A DNA stretch of 12,677 nucleotides from an uncultured Clostridia bacterium. GTDB lineage: Bacteria; Bacillota; Clostridia; Saccharofermentanales; DTU023. The notes below the pieces were generated by a model that had not been told where the DNA came from, made no database searches, and saw only the letters and a program-made list of their open reading frames with translations. The stretch is taken from contig CAMJYM010000029.1 in the NCBI GenBank assembly GCA_946220865.1, forward strand, positions 1 to 12,677, in the 5' to 3' direction. Below are positions 5,624 through 12,677 of the stretch, in pieces (within the stretch, counting starts at the first letter, position 1; every line of letters begins with the position of its first letter). The translations under genes and the position numbers were made by a program.

Positions 5624-7099
5624 TTACAGCAGATCAAGGACGCCGGACTTCTCGTTGAAGGATTCAATGAGCTTGTCCATTTCATCGACCTGATGGTGGA
5701 TATTGTTCCAGTACTCTCTGTCGTACCACTGAGCGTTAAGTTCCTCAATGCTCTTACCCTGCTGTTCCACCCAGGTGTAGTATTTGAGGTTGTGGATGCG
5801 TTTTCTATCTCTGTAACCGAGCTCGGCCATATTGTCTGTGCGCACGCTCTCAAGGTGGAAGTAGTAGTCACGCGCCGCCATGTCATCGGTGTAAGCGCCC
5901 TCGGCTTCATCCAGTTCGGTGATGCGGGAGCTGTACATAATGGCGGAGTCGGTGGCGACAGTGCCCAGGAAATCATTGGAACTGAGTTCATAATATCTGG
6001 CCATCTTGATGCAGCAGAGCACGTTGGCGATGCCGCTGATGCCGAGGAAGCTCAGATCTTCAATGAGTTTTTTGGAGAAGCCGTTCTTCTCGAGCCAGGC
6101 TTTGCCCACATTGGAGTTGAAGAGGCGGAGCAGGTTCTGAGAATCGTTGTCGTCGATATCGATGACCATATCGGTGTTGCGGACATTGTGAACCCAGGGG
6201 ATGTGTTTGTCCCCGATGCCCTCGATACGGTGGCCGCCAAAGCCATCGAGCAGAATGGTCGGGCACTGAACGGCTTCACCTACGGCAACTTTTATCATGG
6301 GGAAGACATCCTTCAGGTAATCACCGGCGCTCATGGTGCCTGCGCTTCCGGAGGTAAAGGCGACGCCGGCAAAGCGGCTCTTAGGATTATTTTTGCTTAA
6401 ATCACGGAAGGCTTCTTCGAGAGCCGGTCCGGTGACATTGTAGTGCCAGAGCACATTGCCCATTTCTTCAAACTGATTGAAGATGATGCAGTCTTTACGG
6501 GTCCGACGCAGTTCCCAGGTTTTGTCGAAGATCTCTTTAACGTTACTCTCACAACCCGGTGTGGCAATGACTTCGGTCGCGATTGTCTTGAGCCAGTCAA
6601 AACGCTCCTTACTCATCTCTGCGGGTAAAATGGCGATGGAATCACAGCCCAGGAGTTTGGAGTTATAAGCTCCGCCGCGGCAGTAGTTGCCGGTCGAGGG
6701 CCAGACAGCTTTGTGATAGGTGGGATCGAACTGACCGGTGACCAGACGGGGAGCAAGGCAGCCGTAGGAAGCGCCAACTTTATGGCAGCCCGTGGGGAAC
6801 CATTTGCCCAGCATGACAAAAATACGGGCCGGTACTCCGGAGAGTTCGCTGGGAATTTCGATGGTGTTGACTTTACCGAAGTTACCGCCGCTCATGGTCG
6901 GCTCATTGTGCCAGCTGATGCGGAAGAGGTTCAGAGAATTGACATCCCAGAGGCCGACATTTTTTAAGGCCTTTTTAATTTTTTCAGGGATTTGCTCCGG
7001 GTGGCGCATCTGGGCGAAAGTCGGCAGAAGAATTTTGTTCTCCCGGGCGCGCTGAATGGCATGATCCAAAGTTTCCTGATGAATGCTGAGATCGATCAT
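5624..7099 (-). CDS. fold-type II PLP-dependent enzyme (cysteine synthase/lyase-like), substrate unknown
   Basis: This 491-residue protein is a pyridoxal-phosphate enzyme of the tryptophan synthase beta/cysteine synthase fold. PTGCHKVGASYG (102-113) has K107 as the probable PLP Schiff-base lysine. STGNY (135-139) is the substrate-carboxylate loop, followed by GCDSIAILPAEMSKER (151-166). TSGSAGT (249-255) is the PLP phosphate-binding glycine loop. It is longer than typical cysteine synthases (about 310) or diaminopropionate ammonia-lyase YgeX (about 400). The extra length comes from an N-terminal segment of about 90 residues and a charged C-terminal segment (from about 395) rich in Tyr/Trp/Asp. 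ATG 7097-7099 has an AAAGGA ribosome site. It follows the importer genes after 145 bases and ends at a strong terminator. It may act on an amino acid or an amine derived from imported compounds; the reaction cannot be named from sequence. Confidence 0.85.
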   Translation of the reverse strand: MIDLSIHQETLDHAIQRARENKILLPTFAQMRHPEQIPEKIKKALKNVGLWDVNSLNLFRISWHNEPTMSGGNFGKVNTIEIPSELSGVPARIFVMLGKWFPTGCHKVGASYGCLAPRLVTGQFDPTYHKAVWPSTGNYCRGGAYNSKLLGCDSIAILPAEMSKERFDWLKTIATEVIATPGCESNVKEIFDKTWELRRTRKDCIIFNQFEEMGNVLWHYNVTGPALEEAFRDLSKNNPKSRFAGVAFTSGSAGTMSAGDYLKDVFPMIKVAVGEAVQCPTILLDGFGGHRIEGIGDKHIPWVHNVRNTDMVIDIDDNDSQNLLRLFNSNVGKAWLEKNGFSKKLIEDLSFLGISGIANVLCCIKMARYYELSSNDFLGTVATDSAIMYSSRITELDEAEGAYTDDMAARDYYFHLESVRTDNMAELGYRDRKRIHNLKYYTWVEQQGKSIEELNAQWYDREYWNNIHHQVDEMDKLIESFNEKSGVLDLL

Positions 7100-7180
7100 A
7101 AATGCTGTCCTTTCTAAGCTTCCTCTTTTATCCCTTGCATATTTCGGGGAGGAAGGATGTCCACAGTTTCAGTAATTCTG

Positions 7181-7208
7181 TTCATAAACCTGATTATTGC
7201 AGGTTCAA
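7181..7208 (-). promoter_or_regulatory. candidate promoter with palindromic operator before the PLP-enzyme gene
   Basis: On the minus strand TTGAAC (7203-7208) and TATGAA (7181-7186) are spaced by 16 bases and resemble -35 and -10 hexamers (4 of 6 each). An inverted repeat AACCTG/CAGGTT (7200-7205 and 7187-7192, spacer CAATAAT) fills the spacer, a common operator position. The site is about 80 bases upstream of the start codon. The 145-base gap holds no gene and no clear terminator after the upstream permease, so readthrough is also likely. Confidence 0.3.
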
Positions 7209-7244
7209 TCAGCGTTTACATTGTAGATTTCTCCAATAAAGTCT

Positions 7245-8222
7245 CTAGCGGTCTTCACGGAAGTAATTATGACCGCAGCCTGCCGGCTGACGGTGTTCTT
7301 TACTCTGGCGAATGCTTGTGGCAATTAAGACCAGAACGGTGGCCACATAGGGCAGCATATCGTAGAGCTGAGTGGCGAGGCCGGGGACGGGGACGTACAT
7401 GCGAAGAATCGTAAAGCCGCCGAAAATCAGGCCGCAATAGAGGGCACGCAGAGGATTCCAGGTGGAAAAGATGACCAGAGCGACAGCCAGCCAGCCGTAA
7501 CCGGAAACGCACTCGGGAACCCAGATGCCCTTCTGGTTGACCATGGACATATACATGCCGCCCAGGCCGCAGATGCCGCCGCCCAGGACGGTCGCAAAGT
7601 AACGGTAACGGGCGACCGGGATGCCGGCGCTGTCGGCTGTGGAGGGATCTTCACCCACCGCCTGGAGATTCAGGCCTTTGCGGGTGCGGTTCAGAAAGAA
7701 GGCCAGAGCCAGGGTAAGGATCAGAGCCAGATAAACCATAAAGTTATAGTGGAAGAAGAGCTCACCAACGACGGGAATTTTGCTCAGACCACCAAGTTTC
7801 ATCTTGCCGAAGCTGCGGGCCGTTTTGGCCGCGACTTTGACGTAGCCGCCGGCCTTCTGGCCCATCAGCTCGCCGAAAAATTTGGCGAAGCCGGTGCCGA
7901 AAATGGTCAGCGTGAGACCGGTGACGTTTTGATCGGCCCTCATGCTGATGGTGAGGAAGGCGTAAATGAGAGCGCCAAGACAGCCGGCAAGGAAGGAGAA
8001 GATCAGGGCGGCAATGACGGCCGGAAGGCCGGCTCCGTTAAACCAGATTTCCGTAAAATAGGCTCCTGCCAGCCCGGATACGGCCCCCATGTACATCATG
8101 CCTTCAACACCGAGATTCAGGTTGCCGGATTTTTCTGTGAGAATTTCGCCCAGGGTTCCCAGGAGAAGGGGGGTGCCGGCAAAGACGGCGGCAGTAAACA
8201 GCTTGATAAAGTCAAAAGTCAT
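7245..8222 (-). CDS. BMP-type nucleoside/purine ABC importer, permease 2 (NupQ/YufQ-like)
   Basis: This 325-residue hydrophobic protein, with about eight to nine membrane helices, is a permease of the branched-chain/BMP-type importer class. The conserved segment GNLNLGVEGMMYMGA (33-47) is diagnostic for the NupQ-like half. The cytoplasmic coupling segment AVGEDPSTADSAGI (188-201) contacts the ATPase. The start at 8222 has GGAGG 8 bases upstream and follows the stop codon of permease 1 after 3 bases, so the two are translationally linked. The C-terminus (residues 305-325) is charged and outside the helices. Bacillus NupNOPQ and Lactococcus BmpA-NupABC take up nucleosides; other relatives carry purines or different ligands, so 'nucleoside or purine' is inference from family. 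Confidence 0.9.
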   Translation of the reverse strand: MTFDFIKLFTAAVFAGTPLLLGTLGEILTEKSGNLNLGVEGMMYMGAVSGLAGAYFTEIWFNGAGLPAVIAALIFSFLAGCLGALIYAFLTISMRADQNVTGLTLTIFGTGFAKFFGELMGQKAGGYVKVAAKTARSFGKMKLGGLSKIPVVGELFFHYNFMVYLALILTLALAFFLNRTRKGLNLQAVGEDPSTADSAGIPVARYRYFATVLGGGICGLGGMYMSMVNQKGIWVPECVSGYGWLAVALVIFSTWNPLRALYCGLIFGGFTILRMYVPVPGLATQLYDMLPYVATVLVLIATSIRQSKEHRQPAGCGHNYFREDR

Positions 8223-8225
8223 GGC

Positions 8226-9443
8226 TCAGGCCTCCTTCTCAGCGGGGTTGACGGATGAAGCTCCCGCAGAATGATCTGCAGATGGGGCCTTTATTCCAGA
8301 GCTTTGAGAAGACCTGGAACTGCGCATCACACGATAGGAACAGAAAAATTCAGCGCCCAGCATGAAGAAGAGGATAAGGCCGATCAGGAGGTCGGCAGCC
8401 GAGGCGGGTATCAGGAAAGAGGACTGAATGCTGATTGAACCTTTCTGCAGCAGGGCTACAAAGAGAGCGATGAGGATCATGACCAGGGGATTCAGTTTGG
8501 CCAGCCAGGCGACCGTGATTGCGGTAAAGCCTGTGCCGCCAGCCGTGGATTCGGTCAGCGTGGCATCGGCTCCGGCCACAGTGAAGAAACCAGCCAGACC
8601 GCAGAGAGCGCCGGATAGGAATATGGTGCGGATGACTACGAGACGGACATTCATGCCGGCATAGCGGGCGGTGTTGCTGGAGTCGCCTACCACGGAGATT
8701 TCATAACCCTGTTTGGTTCGGCTGAGATAAAGGCTCGACAGGACTGCGAGAATGAGGGCAAAGATCCAGCCAATATGCACGCCCAGCACTTTGGGCAACA
8801 CATTTTCCGCTCCAAAGCTGAAAATCTTCGGGAACTTGGTCCCCGGATCCTGCCAGCGTGGCTGATACATCAGATAGCGCACCAACTGGAGGGCGATGTA
8901 ATTGAGCATCAGGGTAAAGAGTGTTTCATTGGTGCCCCAGCGGGTTTTAAACCAGGCCGGAACCGCGCCGTAGATGCCTCCGGCGAGGATGCCTGCCAGG
9001 GCCATCAGCAGCATTTTTGCGAGATAGGGCAGACCCGGCATATAGGCCAGGACGGCTGTCGCTGCGATACCCCCTATGAGGATCTGACCCTCACCGCCGA
9101 TATTCCAGAATTTCATACGGAAAGCCAGAGCGATACCAATGCCGGTGATCAGCAGGGGTACGGCCATTTTGACGGTTTCACTCCGGGCCGTTGCGCTGCC
9201 AAAGGAGCCTCTGACCATTTCGCAATAGACTTCAATTGGATTGTGTCCCAGAGCAAAGATCAGAAGTCCACCGCAGGCCAGGGCGGCGAGCAAAGCCAGC
9301 GCATGGATCAGGATGAGCTGTGAGAAACTGATATCCATGCGCTTGGCAATATGAAAACGAGGCTGCTTTACCTTGCAGACAATGGGAGGCGTGATACGTT
9401 TCTCTTCAGTTTGTGCAGCGGCCGTTGACGTCGTGGATTTCAT
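8226..9443 (-). CDS. BMP-type nucleoside/purine ABC importer, permease 1 (NupP/YufP-like)
   Basis: This 405-residue membrane protein contains the family landmark NIGGEGQILIGG (114-125) and the cytoplasmic coupling loop VVGDSSNTARYAGMN (251-265), with about ten hydrophobic helices between residues 42 and 370. It pairs with the downstream permease to form the membrane channel of the importer. The ATG (9441-9443) overlaps the TGA of the upstream ATPase gene in an ATGA arrangement, with AAAGGAGG 9 bases before it, so the pair is translationally coupled. Two parts look like additions: about 35 polar residues at the N-terminus (MKSTTSTAAAQTEEK...) and a Ser/Ala-rich tail (375-405). Relatives are usually about 350 residues. 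Both additions are likely cytoplasmic. Confidence 0.9.
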   Translation of the reverse strand: MKSTTSTAAAQTEEKRITPPIVCKVKQPRFHIAKRMDISFSQLILIHALALLAALACGGLLIFALGHNPIEVYCEMVRGSFGSATARSETVKMAVPLLITGIGIALAFRMKFWNIGGEGQILIGGIAATAVLAYMPGLPYLAKMLLMALAGILAGGIYGAVPAWFKTRWGTNETLFTLMLNYIALQLVRYLMYQPRWQDPGTKFPKIFSFGAENVLPKVLGVHIGWIFALILAVLSSLYLSRTKQGYEISVVGDSSNTARYAGMNVRLVVIRTIFLSGALCGLAGFFTVAGADATLTESTAGGTGFTAITVAWLAKLNPLVMILIALFVALLQKGSISIQSSFLIPASAADLLIGLILFFMLGAEFFCSYRVMRSSRSSQSSGIKAPSADHSAGASSVNPAEKEA

Positions 9444-11164
9444 GAGGTCTGGCCTCCTTTCTTAGGGGACTCAGGCTCACTCTGAACCATGAGCAGACCA
9501 ATCTCTTCTTTGGTCTTTGTTCTGGGGTCCACAATACCGCTGACACAAGCGTTACTGAGAACAAGCAACCTGTCGGAAATTTCCATGAGTACGTCGAGGT
9601 CTTCACCGATGAAGATCACGGCCACGCCCTTGGCCTTTTGTTGGTTGAGAAGGTTGTAGATGGTGTAGGAGGAATTGATATCGAGGCCGCGAACGGGATA
9701 AGCGACGATTAAGAGGCGGGGATTACATTCAATTTCACGTCCGACCAGAACTTTCTGGACGTTCCCGCCTGAAAGTCGACGAATCGGCGTTTCTACACCC
9801 GGGGTCACAATTTCCAGCTGGTCAATGAGATTCTGAGCGATTTCCGCCGGTTTTTTACGGTTGACCAGAACCCCCTTCTGCTGATGGTATTTTTTCAGAA
9901 GAATGTTATCGACCATGGAGAGAGAGGGGACAAGGCCCATGCCCAGGCGGTCTTCAGGGACAAAAGCAAGAGAAATGCCTTTTTTCATAATCACTTCAGG
10001 GGAGAGACCCAGCAGCTCCAGACCCTCACCATCATGGCCTTCTTCGCAGAGAAAACGGACGGAGCCTTCTTTGGCGGGGAATAAGCCGGTAATGGCTTCA
10101 CAGAGCTCTTTCTGCCCACTGCCGGATATGCCCGCTACGCCCAGAATTTCGCCTGCCCTGGCGGTGAAACTGACGTTATTGAGAGCGATGCTGCCATCGT
10201 CGCGCTGACAAGTCAGATTTTTGACGACCAGACAGTCACGAATTTCGTGGGGAAGAGGACGTTCAATTTCCAGGTTGACTTTATGTCCAACCATCATTTC
10301 AGTTAGGGAATAAGGACTTGCCTCTGAGGTTGGAATGGTGCCTATGACTTGCCCCTTGCGCAGCACAGTGACGCGATCGGAAACTTCGAGGACTTCGTGC
10401 AGCTTGTGGGTGATGATAATAATGGATTTGCCATCGGCTTTCATCTTTTTAAGAACGGCAAAAAGGCGCTGGATTTCCTGAGGGGTGAGAACGGCGGTGG
10501 GTTCATCGAGAATGAGAACGTCAGCTCCGTGATAAAGCACCTTGACAATGGCCACCATTTGTTTCTCTGAAATAGAAAGCTCATAGACCTTGCGCTCCGG
10601 GTCGATCTTAAAACCATAGCGCTCGGCGGTTTTTTGTATTTCCGCGGCGATCGCACGGCGATCCAGAAGGGCCTTGCCCGGCATCCCGAGAACAATATTT
10701 TCGGCGACCGTGAGCACATCGACCAGCTTGACGTGCTGCTGCACCATGCCTATTCCCAGATCTTTAGCATCTTTAGGATTGCGAATGCAAACAGGCTGGC
10801 CTTTGACAGAAATCCAGCCATCATCAGGAAAATAAATCCCAAAGAGGACATTCATGAGGGTTGTTTTGCCACTACCATTTTCACCCAGCAGGGAGAGAAT
10901 TTCCCCTTCGAAGAGCTGAATGCTGACATGATCCAGGGCATGAACATCACCGAAGTTTTTAGAAATTGAGGACATTTCTACGGCGATGGCTGGCTTTGCT
11001 GAGGCAGTTTCGGCCTCAGAGGATACGGAGCCGGCAGAAGCGGCAGATGCTTCCGGGGCTTTGACCGCGGCTGCTTCTGCAGCCTCCGTTTTAACTGCGC
11101 TCCAGTTTTCTGCTGGTTCACGGGGATAAAAAGATTCTTGATCTGTTCTGCTCTGACTATTCAC
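9440..11164 (-). CDS. BMP-type ABC importer double ATPase (NupO/YufO-like) with Ala-rich N-terminal extension
   Basis: This 574-residue protein has two fused nucleotide-binding domains. Domain 1 has Walker A GENGSGKT (94-101), signature LSISEKQ (196-202), Walker B VLILDEP (216-222) and H253. Domain 2 is degenerate in the way normal for this class: GISGSGQKE (345-353) instead of Walker A, intact LSGGNVQK (464-471), AYPVRGLD (488-495) instead of ADEP, and GEDLD in place of the H-loop. Domain 1 is therefore the probable hydrolysing site. Residues 1-60 form an Ala/Glu/Ser-rich extension that relatives usually lack. It is supported by a GTG start (11162-11164) with GGAGG exactly 6 bases upstream, while the internal Met64 has no such site. 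The gene lies 218 bases after the binding-protein gene and overlaps permease 1 by 4 bases. Confidence 0.92.
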   Translation of the reverse strand: MNSQSRTDQESFYPREPAENWSAVKTEAAEAAAVKAPEASAASAGSVSSEAETASAKPAIAVEMSSISKNFGDVHALDHVSIQLFEGEILSLLGENGSGKTTLMNVLFGIYFPDDGWISVKGQPVCIRNPKDAKDLGIGMVQQHVKLVDVLTVAENIVLGMPGKALLDRRAIAAEIQKTAERYGFKIDPERKVYELSISEKQMVAIVKVLYHGADVLILDEPTAVLTPQEIQRLFAVLKKMKADGKSIIIITHKLHEVLEVSDRVTVLRKGQVIGTIPTSEASPYSLTEMMVGHKVNLEIERPLPHEIRDCLVVKNLTCQRDDGSIALNNVSFTARAGEILGVAGISGSGQKELCEAITGLFPAKEGSVRFLCEEGHDGEGLELLGLSPEVIMKKGISLAFVPEDRLGMGLVPSLSMVDNILLKKYHQQKGVLVNRKKPAEIAQNLIDQLEIVTPGVETPIRRLSGGNVQKVLVGREIECNPRLLIVAYPVRGLDINSSYTIYNLLNQQKAKGVAVIFIGEDLDVLMEISDRLLVLSNACVSGIVDPRTKTKEEIGLLMVQSEPESPKKGGQTS

Positions 11165-11170
11165 TTCACT

Positions 11171-11175
11171 CCTCC
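11171..11175 (-). promoter_or_regulatory. ribosome binding site fixing the GTG start of the double ATPase
   Basis: The minus strand reads GGAGG here, followed by AGTGAA and then GTG at 11164. The spacing is ideal. A nearer GTG inside the spacer (GGAGGAGTGAAG) meets TGA at once in its own frame, so it cannot be the start. This site is the main reason for accepting the 60-residue extension. Confidence 0.75.
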
Positions 11176-11262
11176 GCCTCTGTGCCTTGTATACAGGTGT
11201 CCCGGGGGCAATGACTGCTCATTGGAGCGGTCTGCTGACTGATACTTTATCTCTTTGCAGAG

Positions 11263-11283
11263 AGAGCCGCACTGGGCGGCTCT
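11263..11283. other. stem-loop in the gap between the binding-protein and ATPase genes (third of three)
   Basis: AGAGCCGC (11263-11270) pairs with GCGGCTCT (11276-11283) around a 5-base loop, a perfect 8-bp GC-rich stem. On the minus strand it is followed by CTCTGC rather than a T-run, so it is better seen as an RNA-stabilising or processing hairpin than as a terminator. Confidence 0.6.
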
Positions 11284-11300
11284 TCAATCGTTTTGAAAGG

Positions 11301-11329
11301 GAGCGGCCGGCTTATGGAGTCGGCCGCTC
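11301..11329. other. GC-rich stem-loop in the gap between the binding-protein and ATPase genes (second of three)
   Basis: GAGCGGCCG (11301-11309) pairs with CGGCCGCTC (11321-11329), a perfect 9-bp stem with an 11-base loop. On the minus strand it is followed by CCCTTTC, not a clean T-run. A stable hairpin 3' of a binding-protein gene commonly blocks 3' exonucleases and protects the upstream message. Confidence 0.65.
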
Positions 11330-11344
11330 ATCAACTTCTGTCTG

Positions 11345-11364
11345 AAAAATGGGAAGAATCCCAT
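11345..11364 (-). terminator. short terminator-like hairpin after the BMP gene (first of three)
   Basis: On the minus strand ATGGGA (11359-11364), a TTCT tetraloop and TCCCAT (11349-11354) are followed by TTTTC (down to 11345). It starts 18 bases after the stop codon of the binding-protein gene. With only 6 strong base pairs it would be a leaky terminator, suited to attenuating rather than blocking transcription into the ATPase and permease genes. Confidence 0.5.
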
Positions 11365-11382
11365 CAAGTGAGTTTGTCGGCT

Positions 11383-12636
11383 TTACTCGACCACTTCAAT
11401 CCCTTCCAGAATGTGTTCAAAGGTCGGGGCGGAGCGTTTTTCGGTAAAGGTTTCGCCTTCTTTGACAACGATTTCGCCTTTGTTGTCCTTCAGAGGTCCG
11501 GTGAATACATCCCAATCGCCCTTGAGGATTTTCTCGCGAGCTTCTTTAATGGCCTTTTCGGTACCTTCGGCAACGATCTTCTCGTTCAGCGGAGAAATGT
11601 CGACAGCGCCATCTTTAAGGCCCTTGCTCCAGTCAACACGGATGGCTTTGTTCTCAGAAACGCGTTTCACGGCGTATTCCAGATAGATGGACCAATCCCA
11701 GACGGCGGAGGTCAGAGAGGCTTCCGGAGCAGCTTCGCGCATGTCGCTGTTGTAGCCGACGTGGAAAACGCCATTGGCTTCAGCCGTGGTGGCTGCTGCA
11801 GTGGAGTCACAGTGCTGTCCGATAACGTCACAGCCCTTGTCGATTAAAGCCTGAGCGACCTGAGCTTCTTTGGTGGGGTCGTTCCAGGAGTTCGTGTACA
11901 TGACCAACATTTTGACATCAGGATTGACGCTCTTCGCGCCGAGGTAGAAGGCGTCGTAGCCTTCAATGCACTCGGCAAAAGGCATGGCGCAGACATAACC
12001 GATGAGATTGCTCTCAGTTTTCAGACCGGCGGCGATACCGGAAAGGTAGCGGGCCTGGTAGATCAAACCGAAATAGTTGTGGACATTCGGCAGTTTGCTG
12101 TCGGCCGCTTTGAAGCCGGTCGCATGGCAGAACTCAATATTGGGGAAATCCTTAGCAACTTTGAGGACGTAGTCTTCAAAGCCAAAGCTGGTTGCAAAAA
12201 TAATATTGCAGCCCTGCTCCGCCAGTTCACGCACGGCGGTTTCGCATTCGGCGCCTTCGGCAATATTGAATTTATTGATGACCTGATCTTTTTTAATACC
12301 CAGATCCTTCATCATTTTTTCGGTGCCACGGTTGTGGTTATAGGTGTAACCCATATCACTGGGGTCGGAGACATGGACAAAACCAATTTTGATTTTATCG
12401 AGAGGAATTTCTTTGCCGTTGGCGCCAGGGCCTTCGGGTTCTTTATCTTCTTCTTTTTCTTCTTCGGAATCCTTTTTATCTTCCTTAGAATCTTCTTTTT
12501 TCTCTTCTTTCTTTTCTTCTTTCTTTTCTTCGGCTTTGGTCTCTTTCGTCTCAGCAAAGACAAAAGAAGGACTCAGCGTGAAGAAAAGGCTGACGACAAG
12601 AGCCAGGCACAGGGCCAGGGTAAGTATTCTTTTCAT
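11383..12636 (-). CDS. BMP-family solute-binding protein with signal peptide and Lys/Glu-rich tether
   Basis: This 417-residue protein is the ligand-binding component of the importer. I start it at ATG 12634-12636, which has AGGAGGG 7-8 bases upstream, rather than at the in-frame ATG 18 bases earlier that contains this site in its own coding sequence. Residues 1-28 form a signal peptide (MKRILTLAL... ending FVFA) with a signal peptidase I type cut before ETK. Residues 29-75 are dominated by Lys and Glu, with KKEE repeats. The binding domain begins near KIKIGFVHVSDPSDMGYTYN (81-100), typical of BMP/PnrA-like proteins (COG1744), and later shows NSDM and AVWDWSIYLE segments. There is no lipobox (Cys10 lies inside the signal core), unusual for this family in Gram-positive cells. 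Ligand is probably a nucleoside or purine by family. Confidence 0.92.
   Translation of the reverse strand: MKRILTLALCLALVVSLFFTLSPSFVFAETKETKAEEKKEEKKEEKKEDSKEDKKDSEEEKEEDKEPEGPGANGKEIPLDKIKIGFVHVSDPSDMGYTYNHNRGTEKMMKDLGIKKDQVINKFNIAEGAECETAVRELAEQGCNIIFATSFGFEDYVLKVAKDFPNIEFCHATGFKAADSKLPNVHNYFGLIYQARYLSGIAAGLKTESNLIGYVCAMPFAECIEGYDAFYLGAKSVNPDVKMLVMYTNSWNDPTKEAQVAQALIDKGCDVIGQHCDSTAAATTAEANGVFHVGYNSDMREAAPEASLTSAVWDWSIYLEYAVKRVSENKAIRVDWSKGLKDGAVDISPLNEKIVAEGTEKAIKEAREKILKGDWDVFTGPLKDNKGEIVVKEGETFTEKRSAPTFEHILEGIEVVE
12491..12531. repeat. 41-base pure pyrimidine tract (purine on coding strand) with 12-base period
   Basis: The + strand is uninterrupted C/T from 12491 to 12531, and the coding strand is therefore all purine. 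Inside it a 12-base unit (CTTCTTTCTTTT) repeats, encoding the KKEE repeats of the binding-protein tether. Such tracts can slip during replication, in 12-base steps that keep the frame, and can form triplex DNA. Confidence 0.8.
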
Positions 12637-12677
12637 GCAATTTCCCTCCTTCATGAAAACAATTACTAAGGTTATTT

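Noticed and set aside
5693..6400. Long plus-strand open frame opposite the PLP-enzyme gene
   Set aside because: It is the antisense shadow of a strongly conserved enzyme and has no recognisable family motif or ribosome site.
7157..7414. Plus-strand frame with a hydrophobic start in the gap before the PLP-enzyme gene
   Set aside because: A GGAGGAAGG sequence precedes it, but more than half of the frame is antisense to the permease gene and the protein tail is Arg-rich shadow sequence. It could be a short hydrophobic peptide only in its first 30 codons; support is too thin.
11293..11847. Plus-strand open frame covering the hairpin region and the end of the BMP gene
   Set aside because: Most of it is antisense to the conserved binding-protein gene, and its start region is the hairpin cluster.
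12637..12654. ATG at 12654 as start of the BMP binding protein
   Set aside because: The AGGAGGG that serves ATG 12636 would then be inside the coding sequence, and the signal peptide begins naturally at MKRIL.

Overview
The window reads as dense bacterial chromosome, with two oppositely oriented gene blocks that converge near position 4550. All major reading frames are intact. I see no tRNA, rRNA, insertion sequence, phage gene or CRISPR array. The combination of a BMP-type nucleoside or purine ABC importer, a YqeB-like protein of the selenium-dependent molybdenum hydroxylase system, an FMN-binding (SGAT-motif) lipoprotein and a DUF4418-like membrane protein is typical of anaerobes (Clostridia, Negativicutes or Synergistota). 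The base composition looks balanced to moderately GC-rich. The solute-binding protein lacks a lipobox and LolD/MacB-type transporters are present, which leans towards a cell with two membranes, but the taxonomic guess is weak.

Left block, + strand (1-4572): the 3' end of a MacB/FtsX-type permease; a LolD/MacB-type ATPase with an unusual ~130-residue charged C-terminal extension; a small cysteine-rich lipoprotein with the D-x-x-S-G-A-T flavin attachment motif; a four-helix membrane protein of DUF4418 type with paired M-x-C motifs in its outside loops; and a 709-residue protein that fuses an FtsX-type permease (first) to a complete ATPase (second), the reverse of MacB order. A promoter-like site and a 16-bp palindrome lie before the DUF4418-like gene. 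Together these look like two mechanochemical ABC transporters built around an extracytoplasmic flavin/thiol redox or metal function. No characterised system that I can name has exactly this set, so this is the most interesting part of the window.

Right block, - strand (12636 down to 4538): a BMP-family solute-binding protein with a Lys/Glu-rich tether; a double ATPase; two permeases (the layout of Bacillus nupNOPQ-type nucleoside importers); a fold-type II PLP enzyme of unknown substrate; a strong terminator; and yqeB. Three stem-loops between the binding-protein gene and the ATPase gene could keep the binding protein in excess. The likely theme is uptake of a nucleoside or purine, with downstream metabolism linked to a selenium/molybdenum hydroxylase encoded elsewhere.

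A cross-cutting oddity is that several proteins carry Ala/Ser/Thr/Pro/Glu-rich low-complexity tails, linkers or insertions that their families normally lack.
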